NCBI GenBank assembly: GCA_036365515.1
Contig: CM070874.1
Location: forward strand, 113,505,235 to 113,569,234
Direction: 5' to 3'
Length of the DNA stretch: 64,000 bases
From: Torymus aiolomorphi
Lineage: Eukaryota > Arthropoda > Insecta > Hymenoptera > Torymidae
The translations under genes and the position numbers were made by a program. The notes beneath the pieces were generated by a model, which did not search any database, was not told the origin of the DNA, and worked only from the letters and a program-made list of their open reading frames with translations. Shown one piece after another: positions 1 to 11,030 of this stretch. Positions within the stretch are counted from its first letter, which is position 1. Each line of letters starts with the position of its first letter.

Positions 1-1146
1 AAAATGTTTGTTTAAAACAACTAAGTATTTAGTAAGAATGACAACGTATTTGGATACAAAGACACTGGCATTTTAACTAATTTTTTAGTCAGACTGAACA
101 AACATTTATTCAAGTCAACTAATTGTAACTTAATAAGAGTAAGAGAAAGTTTTTAACTAAATTTTGGTTGGGGTAAGGAAATAGTTTTGTAGATTGAAGT
201 ACGCAGTTTGTCCTTTTAACAAAAGGTTTATTTGAAACCAAGAAATATGTAGTCAAATTAACTACATACTTTTTTATTGTCATAGTGCTTATTTAACTAA
301 ACATTTAGTTAAATCTAATTAATATTTAGTATCTTCTAAGAAATATTTAGTCAAATCAAGGAAACGTTTGATTGACGAGAGAAGAAAATTATCGAATCAC
401 TTTTGTTCATATTGCAAAACCTGTTAGTTGCAGTTACTAAATATCTTGTCGGTTAAATAAAAGGTTTCTTCAAAACAAGTAAGTATTTAGTAAGAATGAC
501 AACATATTTGGATATACAGATATTGGCACTTCAACTAATTTATTTATTTGAATCTATGAAATAGTTAGTAGTAACAAGTAAAGATTTTGTAAATTAGGAT
601 TCGATTCTTTAATAAATCCTTTAGCTAGTTGAATAAAATCATGCTGTCGAAGTTACTAAATAAATAGTTGAGTTAACAAAATATTTGTTAAAGGAATGAA
701 TGGTTTAGTTAATGCGTCGGAGATATTTCCTTGTTTTTAATTGTTTAAATCAACCAAATATGTAGTTGTTTCAAACAAACATTTATTTGTTTTTAGAGAT
801 TGGGTTCATCAATATTTCAGTTATTTGATTTAAGTAAATATTTCGTTAACTCTACCAATTGATTTTGCTAAAAACAATAAACATTTATTTGAAGTTATTT
901 TCTTGTTTCAAGAAAACGAATTTAGTTCTTTCAATGAAACCTTTTAATTGAATCAACCATACCATATTTGAAGTAACTAAATGTTTAATTAAATTTACTA
1001 ATTATTATTTTAACTAAATAATTTAGTTGATTTTACTCTTTATGTAGTTGTTTCAGAGAAATATTTAGTTGATTTAACTAAAGATAACTTTACTAAATAT
1101 TTTACTAAATATTTAGTTAAAACAACAAATCTTTTTTTTCAGTGTA
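1..1146. repeat. AT-rich field of short palindromic repeats, cut by the window start
   Basis: The stretch is made of many diverged copies of a short palindromic motif of the type AACTAAATATTTAGTT, in both orientations. A longer repeat is laid over it: the segment beginning near 23 recurs near 481, an offset of about 458 bp, with only scattered changes. The right edge, read inward on the minus strand, starts CACTGAAAAAAAAG and is flanked outside by TA at 1146-1147. This resembles the ends of the element at 63306-63610. The left end lies outside the window. No open frame of note is present. Confidence 0.6.
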
Positions 1147-1147
1147 C

Positions 1148-4100
1148 CAATAAATATCAACAGCCCAGTACTACATATAATTGACAAAAACTTTTAAATA
1201 TTAGAACACAGGTATTACACAGGTTTATCAATATTATCATCGATCGAAGATACCTCAACTTTTCCATACTATTCCCGTTATCGCCCACGCACCTATACTT
1301 CCTCTCACGCTCCACATTTGACTTCCACGAAAACAAACCATCCAGCCCAATTCCACGAATTCCAACATCACCGTGCTTTTCCTTGACCTCCCATGACTTT
1401 TCTCCCCCACCTCTCATCACATTATCGATCCACGCGCGCTTACTTGCTCATCATATCGCACGCTAGCGATCAATGATCTTCGGCGGCCGACTTCTCGGTA
1501 TATAGGTAGCCTCCGCCGCGCGTCACGGATTTATCGTCCAAGTTTCCAAAAGTAAATCTCTCGCCGTGTTATCGGCGACGCTCGAAAGAAACCTTCCCCC
1601 TTCCCCGATATTTCTTATCGATCGAAGACGCCTGCGTGCGTGCTGCAGGTGCAGCGCGGGATTAGACTGCACGTTTATATCTCGATCGCACGCGTTTTCT
1701 TTGAGCCCCCGAGATGCGTGATGGGGTTCGAAGTGCAAATCTGTCGGTCGCGCTGATGTTTTAATGAAGATGTATCTCCGTAGGGGTATTACAGCTGATT
1801 TATTATTTAAATTTTGAGATATGTATATCGATTGGAGCGGGAACGCAGGTATGTAAGTGGGATGAGGAGAGGAGATTAATTTGCGCGATTATATCGCGAA
1901 TTCGATAAGCGTTAATTGTGAATTTGTTCGATTTTTGTCGAGAGCTATAATGTATAATTTTTTATCTTTTCAAGGAGAAAGTAAACAATGATAAGGCGAT
2001 TGTGAAAATAATCTCGCTGACTATCTAGATGTTACACATTTATTCAGTATTCATTGATAAATCTTAATTTGCGCTGCAATTAATTCGAGCCCAAAAATCC
2101 GATAATTCATTCTTCAAAAAAACATCTTTAACATACAAGCAAATGAAATTTCTACTGCTAGTCGAATTCTCAGAAACGACATCATGTGCATATACTCGCG
2201 CATATACACACAATGACGTTACACACATATATGTACGCGATGTACGTACACGTCTCGCTGTCTCTTGTGCTCGCGAGAGACGCTTCGAGGCGTACGTCGC
2301 CAAGTCGACGTGTTTCCGTCTCGTCACCTGTCGCTTCTATCCTACCTCGTCCCGCCTCTCTCGTGTATTTATATGTGAGCGCATGCGTGTGTGTATGTAT
2401 ATGCCTGTGTTTTCTCTCTGTCTCTCTTCTTCTCGCTGTTTCTGCACGACTATTTGGCAGCGAACAAAGAAAGTGAAACGCAGAAAAGTGCGCGAATAAC
2501 TGACGTGAGAAATGTGTTGTTGCGACGAGCGAGCGAGCGAAAAGGGTGGAATTCATGAAGGGAGTTTGGAAAGTATGTAGAGTGAAAGATGGTTGACGAA
2601 AACTTGAACATCGTGCTTTTTATATTGTTGGGAATTGAACTGATATTATGTGATGATAATTTTTTTTAAATGTTTTTTTTTCTATGTGTTTAATGTTGTC
2701 GTTCCGAATGTGATCAAAGTTTAATTTATATCTATATATTTATTAAACATCTATCCAAATTGTAAATTCATTATTTAGATATATGTAGCTTAATCTAACA
2801 TTGTTTCATCAGTAAACTAAATTTACGATTATAATTTTTAATTGATGAAAATATTTTGATAACATATAAGTAAATGATTAAAGTACTATACATGAATCTC
2901 TACACTATTAGATATGTTTTGATTGATATAGTGTTGGCCTAGTGAAAGTTTGAAGTCTACTTTTTCTCATATCTTATCAAATACAAAAATATTTAAAGTT
3001 TAGATCCTTGATATATTTGCTAAGTTTTATTCATTTATGTAATAAAGATTACCTTATTTTTCTAAATCTCTTTTCTAAACTACCAAAATATTCCAGAATT
3101 ATAATTTAAGATTACTGATATCCTTATCCACACATCCATTCTGCCTACATTTCAACCTGCAACCAAGGCGCTCACATCCTTTCCCCAATTACAATATTAA
3201 TCAAATTTCATTACCGTTGCGGCATCATTACACTTATGAATGACCGAGTAAAGTGGCGTGGGGGGGGGGGGGGGCATCCCGAGGTCCGTCGCCGCTGTGG
3301 CAAAAATCATTGAATGGAGGAGCCAGACCGCGACAGAGATAAACCGAGCGCAGGCGAGCGGCAGATATTAAGGCAAATATGCGCGCTCGGGATGTCTACC
3401 TATATATACTCGTACGTATATCTACCGGTTCTGGAATTTGCATGAGAGCGTGCGCGGTACACGAGGCTATTAAGGGTAGAATCGTATCGAGTGCGCATAA
3501 CATTCAGAACCAATCCCGGTGGAGCGGCGTCGGCGGCTCGAATCGCAATTCAGTTTACACGCAAGCATGCGATTTTCAGCACTTAAGCGACGAGGACGCG
3601 TTTGCGCGCCCGCGGATTCGTTAACGAAATTACTGTAGCGAGGCTGGAGTGGAAGTATAGGACGAGAGCGCGGGATTATTATTAAATTCGCTTTGCCATT
3701 GAAAATTGGAAAATTGCGTTTTCAAGAAAATCGGGTTTGTTGATACGCCCGTGTTTGCTTGCACGCATGTGGGGATTTATATCGAGTGTTCATGCATTTA
3801 AAATTAGTCGATTTTTGAAAATTTACACCATGCGAATGTGTGAAACTATTTTCGAATATTCGTGGGGGGAGAGGGGAGGGTGTGTTGGTGAAATAATAGT
3901 ACGAGTTTCTTTATATAGTATTGATAGAACATTTGTGGACATAGAATTATTGTGAATAGTTTAATTTTTTCTCAATTCAAAGCAAAATTGACATTTACAG
4001 TTTATTTGCTACGTCAATTTCTAAGAGAACATTCAAGCGTCGCTCACTTTATAAATCTAAAAATTAACAATACCAAAAATACTTGATCTCTATCATTAAA

Positions 4101-5050
4101 CTATTAATTTTAACTTCTTAATGCTCTTATAATGTACCTTGCATCACAAAGTACAATGTAATAACTTCATTATTCATTAATAATAATCCCAAACAAAATC
4201 GCCTTCCCGACCAACCATCTTACACTCAAAATAAAACGTCCGTGGCGGCAGTGGTGGCGGGAAAAATGAGCACCAAAGACCGGAAATTCGAAAAGAATTA
4301 GGTTAACGATGTATATAAGCTTAATAACCCGTGGCGCGCGAAAGCTCTGTTTATCCTCGCCTTGGTACCTCACGTCCTACACCTTTTGTATACTCACGCT
4401 CGCGCCCTGGGAACGACAAACTAATCATCGGCGCTTAACGTTAAAAACAGCGACCTCTAGGGGTAGCAGCGGGGGCGGGTAATTGCATATTTCTCGAGAG
4501 AATTTCACGCGGGCGGGGGGTGCTGTAAAAATCTCCACTCCGCTCAAGGAGCTCCTAAATAAGGAATAAATCTTTACTTTACTCGAAAAGCTGTAAAGCA
4601 CGCAGACGAGGAGTGATGAAAAATCTCATATCTCCCGGGCAGGTGCCGCTTTCAATGTGCATCCCTCTATCTCTCTCTTAGGAGAGAGTCACATCCGGGG
4701 TAAAAATCCGCGGGGCGCCGTAAAACTCCCGCGGAATAAACAAAATCACGGGGATTTGAGAACCCCTTCCTCTCTCGCGGTTCGGACGATAAAACGAGCG
4801 CTTGATGGACTTCTTCGGCGGGCGATAGGCGCGTTTAGCCGTTTTATTGGCGAGAGAAAGAGAGTGCGTTCGTTTGTCTTTTTTTCGTTATACGACGGAA
4901 GTTCCTTTTTTTATACGCGCACGCGTCTACGTGGAGAGGCTTTTCTACTGGTAGTATATAAGGGAAACCTCAGCGATTTCCCGAACTGGAGTGTAGACGG
5001 TTGTGTTGCGGCGTAACAATGAAATTTAGCTACGCGCGGTTTCTTTATTT
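1148..5050. other. Non-coding: three GC-rich islands in AT-rich DNA
   Basis: GC-rich, CpG-dense patches lie at about 1240-1880, 3120-3900 and 4190-5030, separated by AT-rich sequence. The top strand is C-rich at the left edge of an island and G-rich at the right edge; 1261-1320 has 24 C and 5 G. A run of 15 G lies at 3260-3274. The frames open here look like by-products of low stop-codon density in CpG-rich sequence; none has a recognisable domain. Confidence 0.5.
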
Positions 5051-5051
5051 T

Positions 5052-5224
5052 TACCCGTGTAAAAATTCAAAAAGGATTCAGGTAGGAATCTGCTAGGGAT
5101 TCCCTGCAACTAGTAGGAATCCTGTAGGGAATCCTATTTGGATCCCGACCGAGTGGTGTCCCACTTTTTTCTGGGATTCGGATGGGGAAATCCGATAAGA
5201 ATGGGGACTTATACTTCTCGGGTA
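5052..5224. repeat. Small TIR element filled with GGGATTCC-type motifs
   Basis: The left end reads CCCGTGTAAAAATTC after TA. The right end, read inward on the minus strand, starts CCCGAGAAGTATAAG and is also flanked by TA. Between them lie repeated forward and reverse copies of a GGAATCC/GGGATTCC motif. The ends resemble those of the element at 17683-17829, although the internal motif differs completely. Confidence 0.45.
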
Positions 5225-5512
5225 CAATTCGATCGTGATTTTAATTATTCTACGATGAAATATCCATATATTATTAATTAACGAACATTTATTTAATGTT
5301 GTATAATTAATTTCTTACCAAACAAGAAAATCGTTATTTGTTTAAATTAAAATTAAATTAATTTATATTAATAACGATCATTTATTAATAAAAATAGTAA
5401 ATAAAAGCGATTGTTAATAAATAAAATATAAATAATAATACGGATATAAATAAAAAAAAACTTTTTTTCGCGCTTATTATTACTTATTTAATATATTTAC
5501 GTTATGCACAAG

Positions 5513-6419
5513 TTAATGTTTATATCGTTTTTGCTTCTTCAAAGAGCAATACGCCTGTTCGATTGACGTATTAAAAATATGCTGCAGTTGTGTCACTATA
5601 AATGGGGCAATGGTTTTGAGTGTTTTTGCATTTATATTGTCAACTCCTCCTGATTTCGCTTTAAGATTTTTAATTATTTCACCTATTTCGACAGTACTCG
5701 TTGGACAAATGAATATTGTTTTTGCGTTTCTTTCTACTGGTTTTCTATAGGTGTTGCTTGGTTGTTTAATGTTTCTGCTTAGATTGGAGCCAACTTCGCA
5801 GAAGTATGTGTTCATGTAATTGGCAATGTCTTCTTTCTGCTCTATTTTTGTATTGTTTCCATATATATATTTAATCGGCTCTTTCGATTTCTTACTTTTT
5901 CCTAATTTACTATTGATTATTTCCCATAATTTTTTTGGATCCCTACTACTTGCTGCTATCCTGTTTTTTTCAAATTTTATTTTAGCATCCTTTATAACTT
6001 TATCTAATAATTTAGAATAATTTTTATACTCATAATTTAAATCTGCACAGGTTGGATTTTTTTTCCATAATGAATATAACATTTCTTTTTTATTACAAGA
6101 TGTTATTATTGCAGGGATAATCCAATTTTTCCTCGGTATCATGTTTCTAACACTTTTTTTTCGCGTTGTGCTGACTGTTTAGGCAGTCTTTAATTTTGCT
6201 TATTAGCGCATCAATAGCAATGTTTGGATCCCTTATTGACAATATATCACTCCATTCCATCAATCTAGCTTTATTTCGTAGTTTATTATAACTAATGACA
6301 TTTTTTGGTATACTATTTTGTTTTTCAATTACGATTTTATTCAAAGTTACTATTAAAGGATAGTGGTCACTAAAAGGATTTGTCAGTTTAAATGCTAGCG
6401 CAGTCATTTGTACATACAA
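5513..6419 (-). mobile_element. Non-LTR retrotransposon (LINE) fragment, frameshifted
   Basis: Two minus-strand frames read in order. The first, 6419 down to 6147, starts near the end of an APE-type endonuclease, with the motif FSDHYPL that closes this domain in many LINEs. The second, 6142 down to 5513, continues with the connecting region (RKNWIIPAIITSC, then a lysine-rich linker) and the first conserved part of a reverse transcriptase (SGGVDNINAKTLK). A frameshift near 6145 separates them, and the RT frame breaks again near 5540. The catalytic FADD-type block and the 3' end are missing, as is most of the endonuclease, so the copy is truncated on both sides and dead. Clade (jockey/CR1-like or other) cannot be decided by eye. 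The DNA at 5225-5512 is AT-rich with no visible feature. Confidence 0.75.
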
Positions 6420-6563
6420 TATTTTAATCTCGATAAAGATATTAAAATTCGAACAGGAAGTTACACTTAAATATTTGATTTAAATAGTATTTAAAGTATA
6501 AAATTGATAAGGGGACTTTTAAGAAAAATGTAAGTTTCATTGAATATTTACAAATATATTATC

Positions 6564-6731
6564 TTAGATAAGTACAGGATTAAGATCTTCTATTAACCAA
6601 CGGAATGTATAATCAGATTGCTTTGTCATTAATTTTATACATTGTTCAAATGATGAAATACACACGTATCGCTTATTATGATTTCGATCATCTTCTTTTC
6701 CTCTGTATATCCATGATGCATAAGATTCCAT
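6564..6731 (-). CDS. Short open frame, 55 residues, function unknown
   Basis: An ATG at 6731 opens a 55-codon frame closing at a TAA at 6564-6566. The product is polar, with paired Trp and Tyr and the segments YASWIYRG and FRWLIEDLNP, and its composition looks more protein-like than its AT-rich surroundings would give by chance. There is no signal peptide. It lies about 150 bp upstream, on the same strand, of the LINE fragment, so it could be a fragment of another mobile element or an exon of an unrecognised gene. No splice sites were established. I do not recognise the family. Confidence 0.2.
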   Translation of the reverse strand: MESYASWIYRGKEDDRNHNKRYVCISSFEQCIKLMTKQSDYTFRWLIEDLNPVLI

Positions 6732-8580
6732 AAAGATTTTTTATGAAACACATTGAAATTCATTTACCAGCTCGGTAAAGTAAATCTTGCCTTTTCTCTG
6801 TTACGTTATTTACATTTTGTTCAATTTTTGACTACTTCTGAAACTGTTTTCAGCGAAATGGAGATATGATAAAGAGATTGAATTTCGGTAACCTACTTTA
6901 CACGCGCACCACCCGCCAGGGAAATGCAGAGCACCGATCAAGTAGAAGAGAAAGCAATGTAAGCAGCTATGGAAAATTTAAGAGATTATCAGATCACGTA
7001 ACTTATTTATTTCTTCTCTGCAAATATTTCATATAACAATTATTATTTCCTTTCTTACGTAAAAAGATTGCTAAACCTATATAATCTTCATTATTTCGAC
7101 TGTATTTACATCGTATATGAATCCTTTAAAATACTTCATTCCTGTTGATATAAAAAAAAATACCTGAAACCGTAACTTCACTCTAACCCGAATAATTCAC
7201 GAGGAAATCCGACTTCTCTTTCATTGCAACACTCCATCGCTCGCGTCTGAGGGCACTGCCTTCGTCTCTAAAGCCCACACGCAGATGTTTTTTCGCCCTA
7301 TGTCCCCCTCTCTCCCTCCCTCCCTTCGCAACTGCATCCCTCGGTCCTCTCCCTTACACGGACTGATCAGTTCAAAGTTTAATGCATGCGCGAGGAGCGC
7401 GCAGAGTTCGGGCTTGTTTGCTCTCGAGAAAATTGCCGGCTGTGTACTACTACTACTAACACCACCACCACTACTACTTTTACTACCAGCAGCGTATCGA
7501 ACTAAAATGTGATTCCGAGGGAACGCGTTTTCTCTCTCTCTCCCTCTAACGCCCGACCCATGGGACACTTCGGAGAGGGGAGCCGCGAGAGTCAAGATGC
7601 TCGACGCGAGGACCCTTCGCCTCGATTTTTCCTCGCGCGTGTGTTTACCCTTGTTTTTCCTCTCCACCTTCGATTTTCGTATACACACTCGTATATATAC
7701 ACACAATTCGTCCCGTTCATTGTCTATCCCGCTCTGCTGTACCAATTTGTTTTCGAGAGAGCGAAAGAGAGAGAGAAAGAGCACGCTGTGTTGCTGACTT
7801 TTCGAAAAGCAGGAGCAGCGAGAGAGCGAGCGAGCGAGCTGGCTGGTTGGCGAGATCGATTTGCCCGACTGGGATGAATGAGGTGCGGGCGGATAGGGAT
7901 TGAGATGTTTTCAGGTGAATTTGGAAATCGGTTAATCTTGGGATTTAATGGTACAAGTGAGATATTGCGCGTGAAATCGTTACCTAATAATTAGAAATAT
8001 ACACTTTTCATTGTAAATTTGGATATATATATATATATATATATATATGAGTAACTACTATTTTTAAGTTAAATAATTATGAAGACTAAAATTTGAATCA
8101 CAAAAAATTAATTAAAAAGGATAAAAAATTGCAATATTGTTAAAATAAAATAATAAAATATAATAAAATATCAAACAATAATTATCGAAATTTCAGTGGA
8201 AATGATCGAATTATAAAACTACTACATATCAAACAATACTAAACAAGTCAGTGTATCATGATATCCATATAACTAGAATTCGACGAATACATTTATTTAA
8301 AACATTCTATTTTATTGTTAGATTTTTACGTTTTAATTGAATTGCATTTCCTGGAAATACTCTTGAATGAACTTTTGATCCCGTATTTTTATTACCGTAG
8401 AATACTGTACAACTTGGTCAAATAAATAAATAGCCTTTTATTGGAAACTTTATTTATAAAATTTTATTATAAATATCATATAAGTATCATGTTGAACAAT
8501 AAATTAAAATCAGTTAATAAAAAATATATACAGAACTTGAATTAAAAAATTCAGTTTATGAAGCTGAGCAAATTGATCTT
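6732..8580. other. Non-coding: GC-rich island and AT-rich flanks
   Basis: A GC-rich island runs from about 7200 to 7920 with pyrimidine-rich sequence on the left and GAGA/GAGC tracts near 7755-7840. The long overlapping frames on both strands show no domain. An (AT)n tract lies at about 8023-8048. The rest is AT-rich. AATAAA-like hexamers on the minus strand in 8400-8520 could serve the pacifastin gene whose stop is at 8581. Confidence 0.45.
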
Positions 8581-8926
8581 CTATTGCTCTTCAAAGGGAC
8601 ACAGCATCAACGTGCAAGCAGCCGAACGACCATCTGAAAGACAGCGGCAATTGTTGCACGCTTTGTAAAACATTTGGTTGTCAGGGCATGCATCACCGTC
8701 ATTGTAGTTATCTATATAAAAAATAAAGTTATACATTGTTACAGAAAACGCTATTGCAATCGAAAATTCATTCTCGAATGTCACTATTTTCGTTAATTAC
8801 TGATCGGCGATTTCTCTGAACGATCTCTGGCGCACAGAAAATCGTGGTACACGAGGCCAATTTGTCGTCCTCGCTGCACCGGCAGATGTTGCACGCGTTG
8901 AAGAAAATCTGACCAGCAGCGCGTAG
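8581..8926 (-). CDS. Pacifastin-type serine protease inhibitor, 3' exons (two domains)
   Basis: The model is exon 8926-8785 and terminal exon 8711-8581. They are joined by a 73-bp intron (donor GTGACA, acceptor TATATAG) whose phase 1 fits exactly, and the stop is TAG at 8583-8581. The last domain matches the pacifastin pattern fully: C-x9-C-N-N-C-R-C-x3-G-x4-C-T-x3-C. By analogy with locust PMP-C, the reactive bond would lie at Leu-Met in CTLMLC, suggesting a chymotrypsin-like target. The domain encoded by the upstream exon has CNICRC and SCTTIFC. It appears to lack Cys1, since Arg stands at the expected place, unless that Cys comes from an earlier exon. Linkers are short and Asn-rich. Such proteins are secreted and act in haemolymph, cuticle or venom. 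The start and signal peptide are not within this piece. Confidence 0.7.
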
Positions 8927-9367
8927 CTATACAAGTACGTATAACATAGCGGTATGATAATAACGTTGGCAATTAATAACCCTGAATGATAATAACGTTG
9001 GGTTGAACATAGATTCTCTAATTAAATTAAAATGATATCAAATATGAATACTAGAATAATTATTTTAAAACAGTTTATAACTACCAAGAATTTCTTATTA
9101 TTATATATTACACGGATATTCATATAATATACATTTAAAATATTTCATTCCCATCAGCTATTCTCTCCGCTTTGACCATTAATTAAACTCACAATTAAAA
9201 TAATTACTCGTATTTTCCCCGTAAAATTTAATTAATCCACCGCCGGGGGCTGGCAACTTTTGCCCGGCAATTTTTTACGCAATTTAAAATTCACCTTATA
9301 CATTTGCACGACATTTCGAAAATCATTCGCTTTTAGCGTAATAAATACGATAATTACCGATATGCGG

Positions 9368-9530
9368 CTAGCTGTAAATTTCAGTAGCCAAAGGAAGAAC
9401 TCTGTGCGAAGTGTCTTCCATCTCTTCCACCTTCTCGGACAGGCAGAGCATCAAAGTGCAAGCAGCCGAGTGTCCATTAGCAGCGCAGTGGCAAAGGTTG
9501 CATCTATCGTTGAATAACTTGCTTTATTAT
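9368..9530 (-). CDS. Further pacifastin domain exon, same gene or a paralogue
   Basis: The minus-strand frame reads KLFNDRCNLCHC, a short loop, then SAACTLMLC. These are Cys2 to Cys6 of a pacifastin domain, with the same Leu-Met reactive pair as the terminal domain at 8.6 kb. Cys1 must come from an upstream exon; an AG acceptor candidate sits just before KLF, beside an (ATT)n tract at about 9525-9547. After Cys6 the frame runs on with an acidic tail and ends at TAG (9370-9368). Alternatively it splices out, for example after SEK, into the exon at 8926, which the phase allows. It is therefore either an internal exon of the gene ending at 8581 or the end of a neighbouring copy. The exon structure is inferred by eye. 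Confidence 0.55.
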
Positions 9531-9547
9531 TATTATTATTATTATTA

Positions 9548-10229
9548 CACGGGGGAGAGATGTAAAATGAATTTAATGTAATTTTACGGGGTTTTATCTA
9601 ATTAACACTGTCTTTTGAAGTTATTTTGAAAGTGGAAAATGTTTCACTATTAAAGATATTAATGATAAATTTAATTCCAGTGATACAACAGTTATATTAA
9701 AATGTCTTATATAATATATTAATTACTTTATTAATCATTTACATTTTTATTAAACGTAATCTAATAGTATATTGTGTACCTAGGGCGTAAAGTGTGCCTT
9801 TTTAGACCGAGTGTGGAGTTTGCAGTACGAGTCGAATGTGCATTTTGCGAACCGAAGACGAGTAATACAAACACACGAAGTCCAAAGGCCCACTAGCTCT
9901 AGGTGCACACCATATTTTTTGTGACTCATGTATAGATTTTCGGGGTTTTTGAGCGTAAAAAGCGAGACTAAATTGATTTTTGTTTTATAAGACAACAAAA
10001 TACTTGTATAGGAATAGAGATTTGAACTGTTTGTTCAATTTTCTTTATTTTTTTTATAATTATTTGGAAATCCCAATAAAAAATCAAAATAATAAATAAT
10101 AAAAAAATTGTTAAAAATAATAATAAATCCACCACAAATTTGTGCGAATGTAATGATATTCATTTTCAAATAAAAAAAAAATATGAAAAACATGCATGTA
10201 CAAATTTTATGCAGCTTTAGAGCAGCGGG
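9548..10229. other. Non-coding, AT-rich; no gene seen
   Basis: Starts with CACGGGGGAGAG after TA, which resembles the ends of the small TIR elements elsewhere in the window, but I found no matching right end. A moderately GC-rich patch at 9780-9900 carries an open frame without a recognisable domain. The remainder is A/T-rich. Confidence 0.35.
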
Positions 10230-10445
10230 TGCAAAAGTATCTGAAAAAAGATACTTTTACACCACTCTAACCTCAAAATCATAACTTTAATATGATTATT
10301 CGGCTCTCGTGGTGTAAAATACGGTACGACACTGGTGCGTAAGGTGATTTTTACCGCATTCGACTTTTCGCACTCGCTTCGCTCGTGCGAAAATTGTCTC
10401 CTGCGATAAATAATCACCTTCCACACCCGTATCGTAATGTACTAT
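10230..10445 (-). repeat. Foldback element, inverted copy of 38818-38999
   Basis: Read on the minus strand this segment matches 38818-38999 over nearly its whole length. The shared parts are a hairpin around CACGAGCGAAGCGAGTG, flanking AAGGTGATT/AATCACCTT arms, and a tail containing CCACGAGAGCCGAATAATC. The outer edge near 10425 reads CGTATCGTAATGTACTATT, almost the same as the right end of the elements at 25606-25895 and 57345-58140, so the three belong to one wider family. No coding content. Confidence 0.7.
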
Positions 10446-10774
10446 TTTTCCGTTGGTTGAAAAAAAGTTACTTTAGAATCTCTTTTTAGGCCGAAAAATG
10501 GCGAAAATCGTGCATGTGTTACAAAAATGAGTTAATTAAACTACAAGTGTTTATTAGTCCGACTATCTTGATATTAAATTAAAAATTACAATATATTTAC
10601 TTATTATTTATCGTATTTTCTATTGTGTAATAAATTTGATATAAGTTCATTGTATATTCTCTATATATTGAATTTTTGAAGTCACAGAAAGAAAGTTGAG
10701 TACAATATGATCTCATAAATTATTTATTCTTTTAATATATAGTTGAAAAGTATTATTTCTACTGTTAGTTTAAA

Positions 10775-11030
10775 TTATAGTCTAGAACCCTTATCAAATC
10801 GTAGCAGTTGATGAGGCGTGAACAGTTCTTGGTTGATTGGTGAAGCTGCAACAGCTGAAATGAAATGTTATGTTATGTAATTAGTTATTTATTTATTAAA
10901 ATCATTTGTTTATTTAAAATTCAATTACCTAATACCAAAACAAGGATTGAAGCAGCGATTGTGAAGGTGTATATGATGTCAACATCGCTCTTAATTTTGA
11001 GAGGCCTTCTGCTGCCCGCAATAGATTTTT
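10775..11030 (-). CDS. Putative spliced small secreted peptide (signal-peptide exon plus tail)
   Basis: On the minus strand an exon ending at 10929 encodes the hydrophobic stretch YTFTIAASILVLVL and stops at a good donor (GTAATT). A 74-bp intron (10928-10855) ends in TTTCAG. The next exon (10854-10775) continues in phase as AVAASPINQELF and then a short basic tail ending RLFDK-like residues, before a TAA at 10777-10775. The whole resembles a signal peptide with cleavage after AVAA and a mature part of about 22 residues. No ATG is in frame within the first exon as seen, so the start must lie in an earlier exon or has been lost; the left limit given here is approximate. It lies about 1.25 kb upstream of the pacifastin exons on the same strand and might be their 5' end by alternative splicing. 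Confidence 0.4.

Noticed and set aside
1..1146. CRISPR-like array of regularly spaced repeats
   Set aside because: Motifs are palindromic, variable and irregularly spaced, with no unique spacers; the context is eukaryotic.
7221..7877. Overlapping long frames on both strands
   Set aside because: Both strands are open at once in a GC-rich, low-complexity region; no codon bias or domain favours either.
9260..9517. 85-codon plus-strand frame
   Set aside because: Antisense shadow of the pacifastin domain exon on the minus strand.
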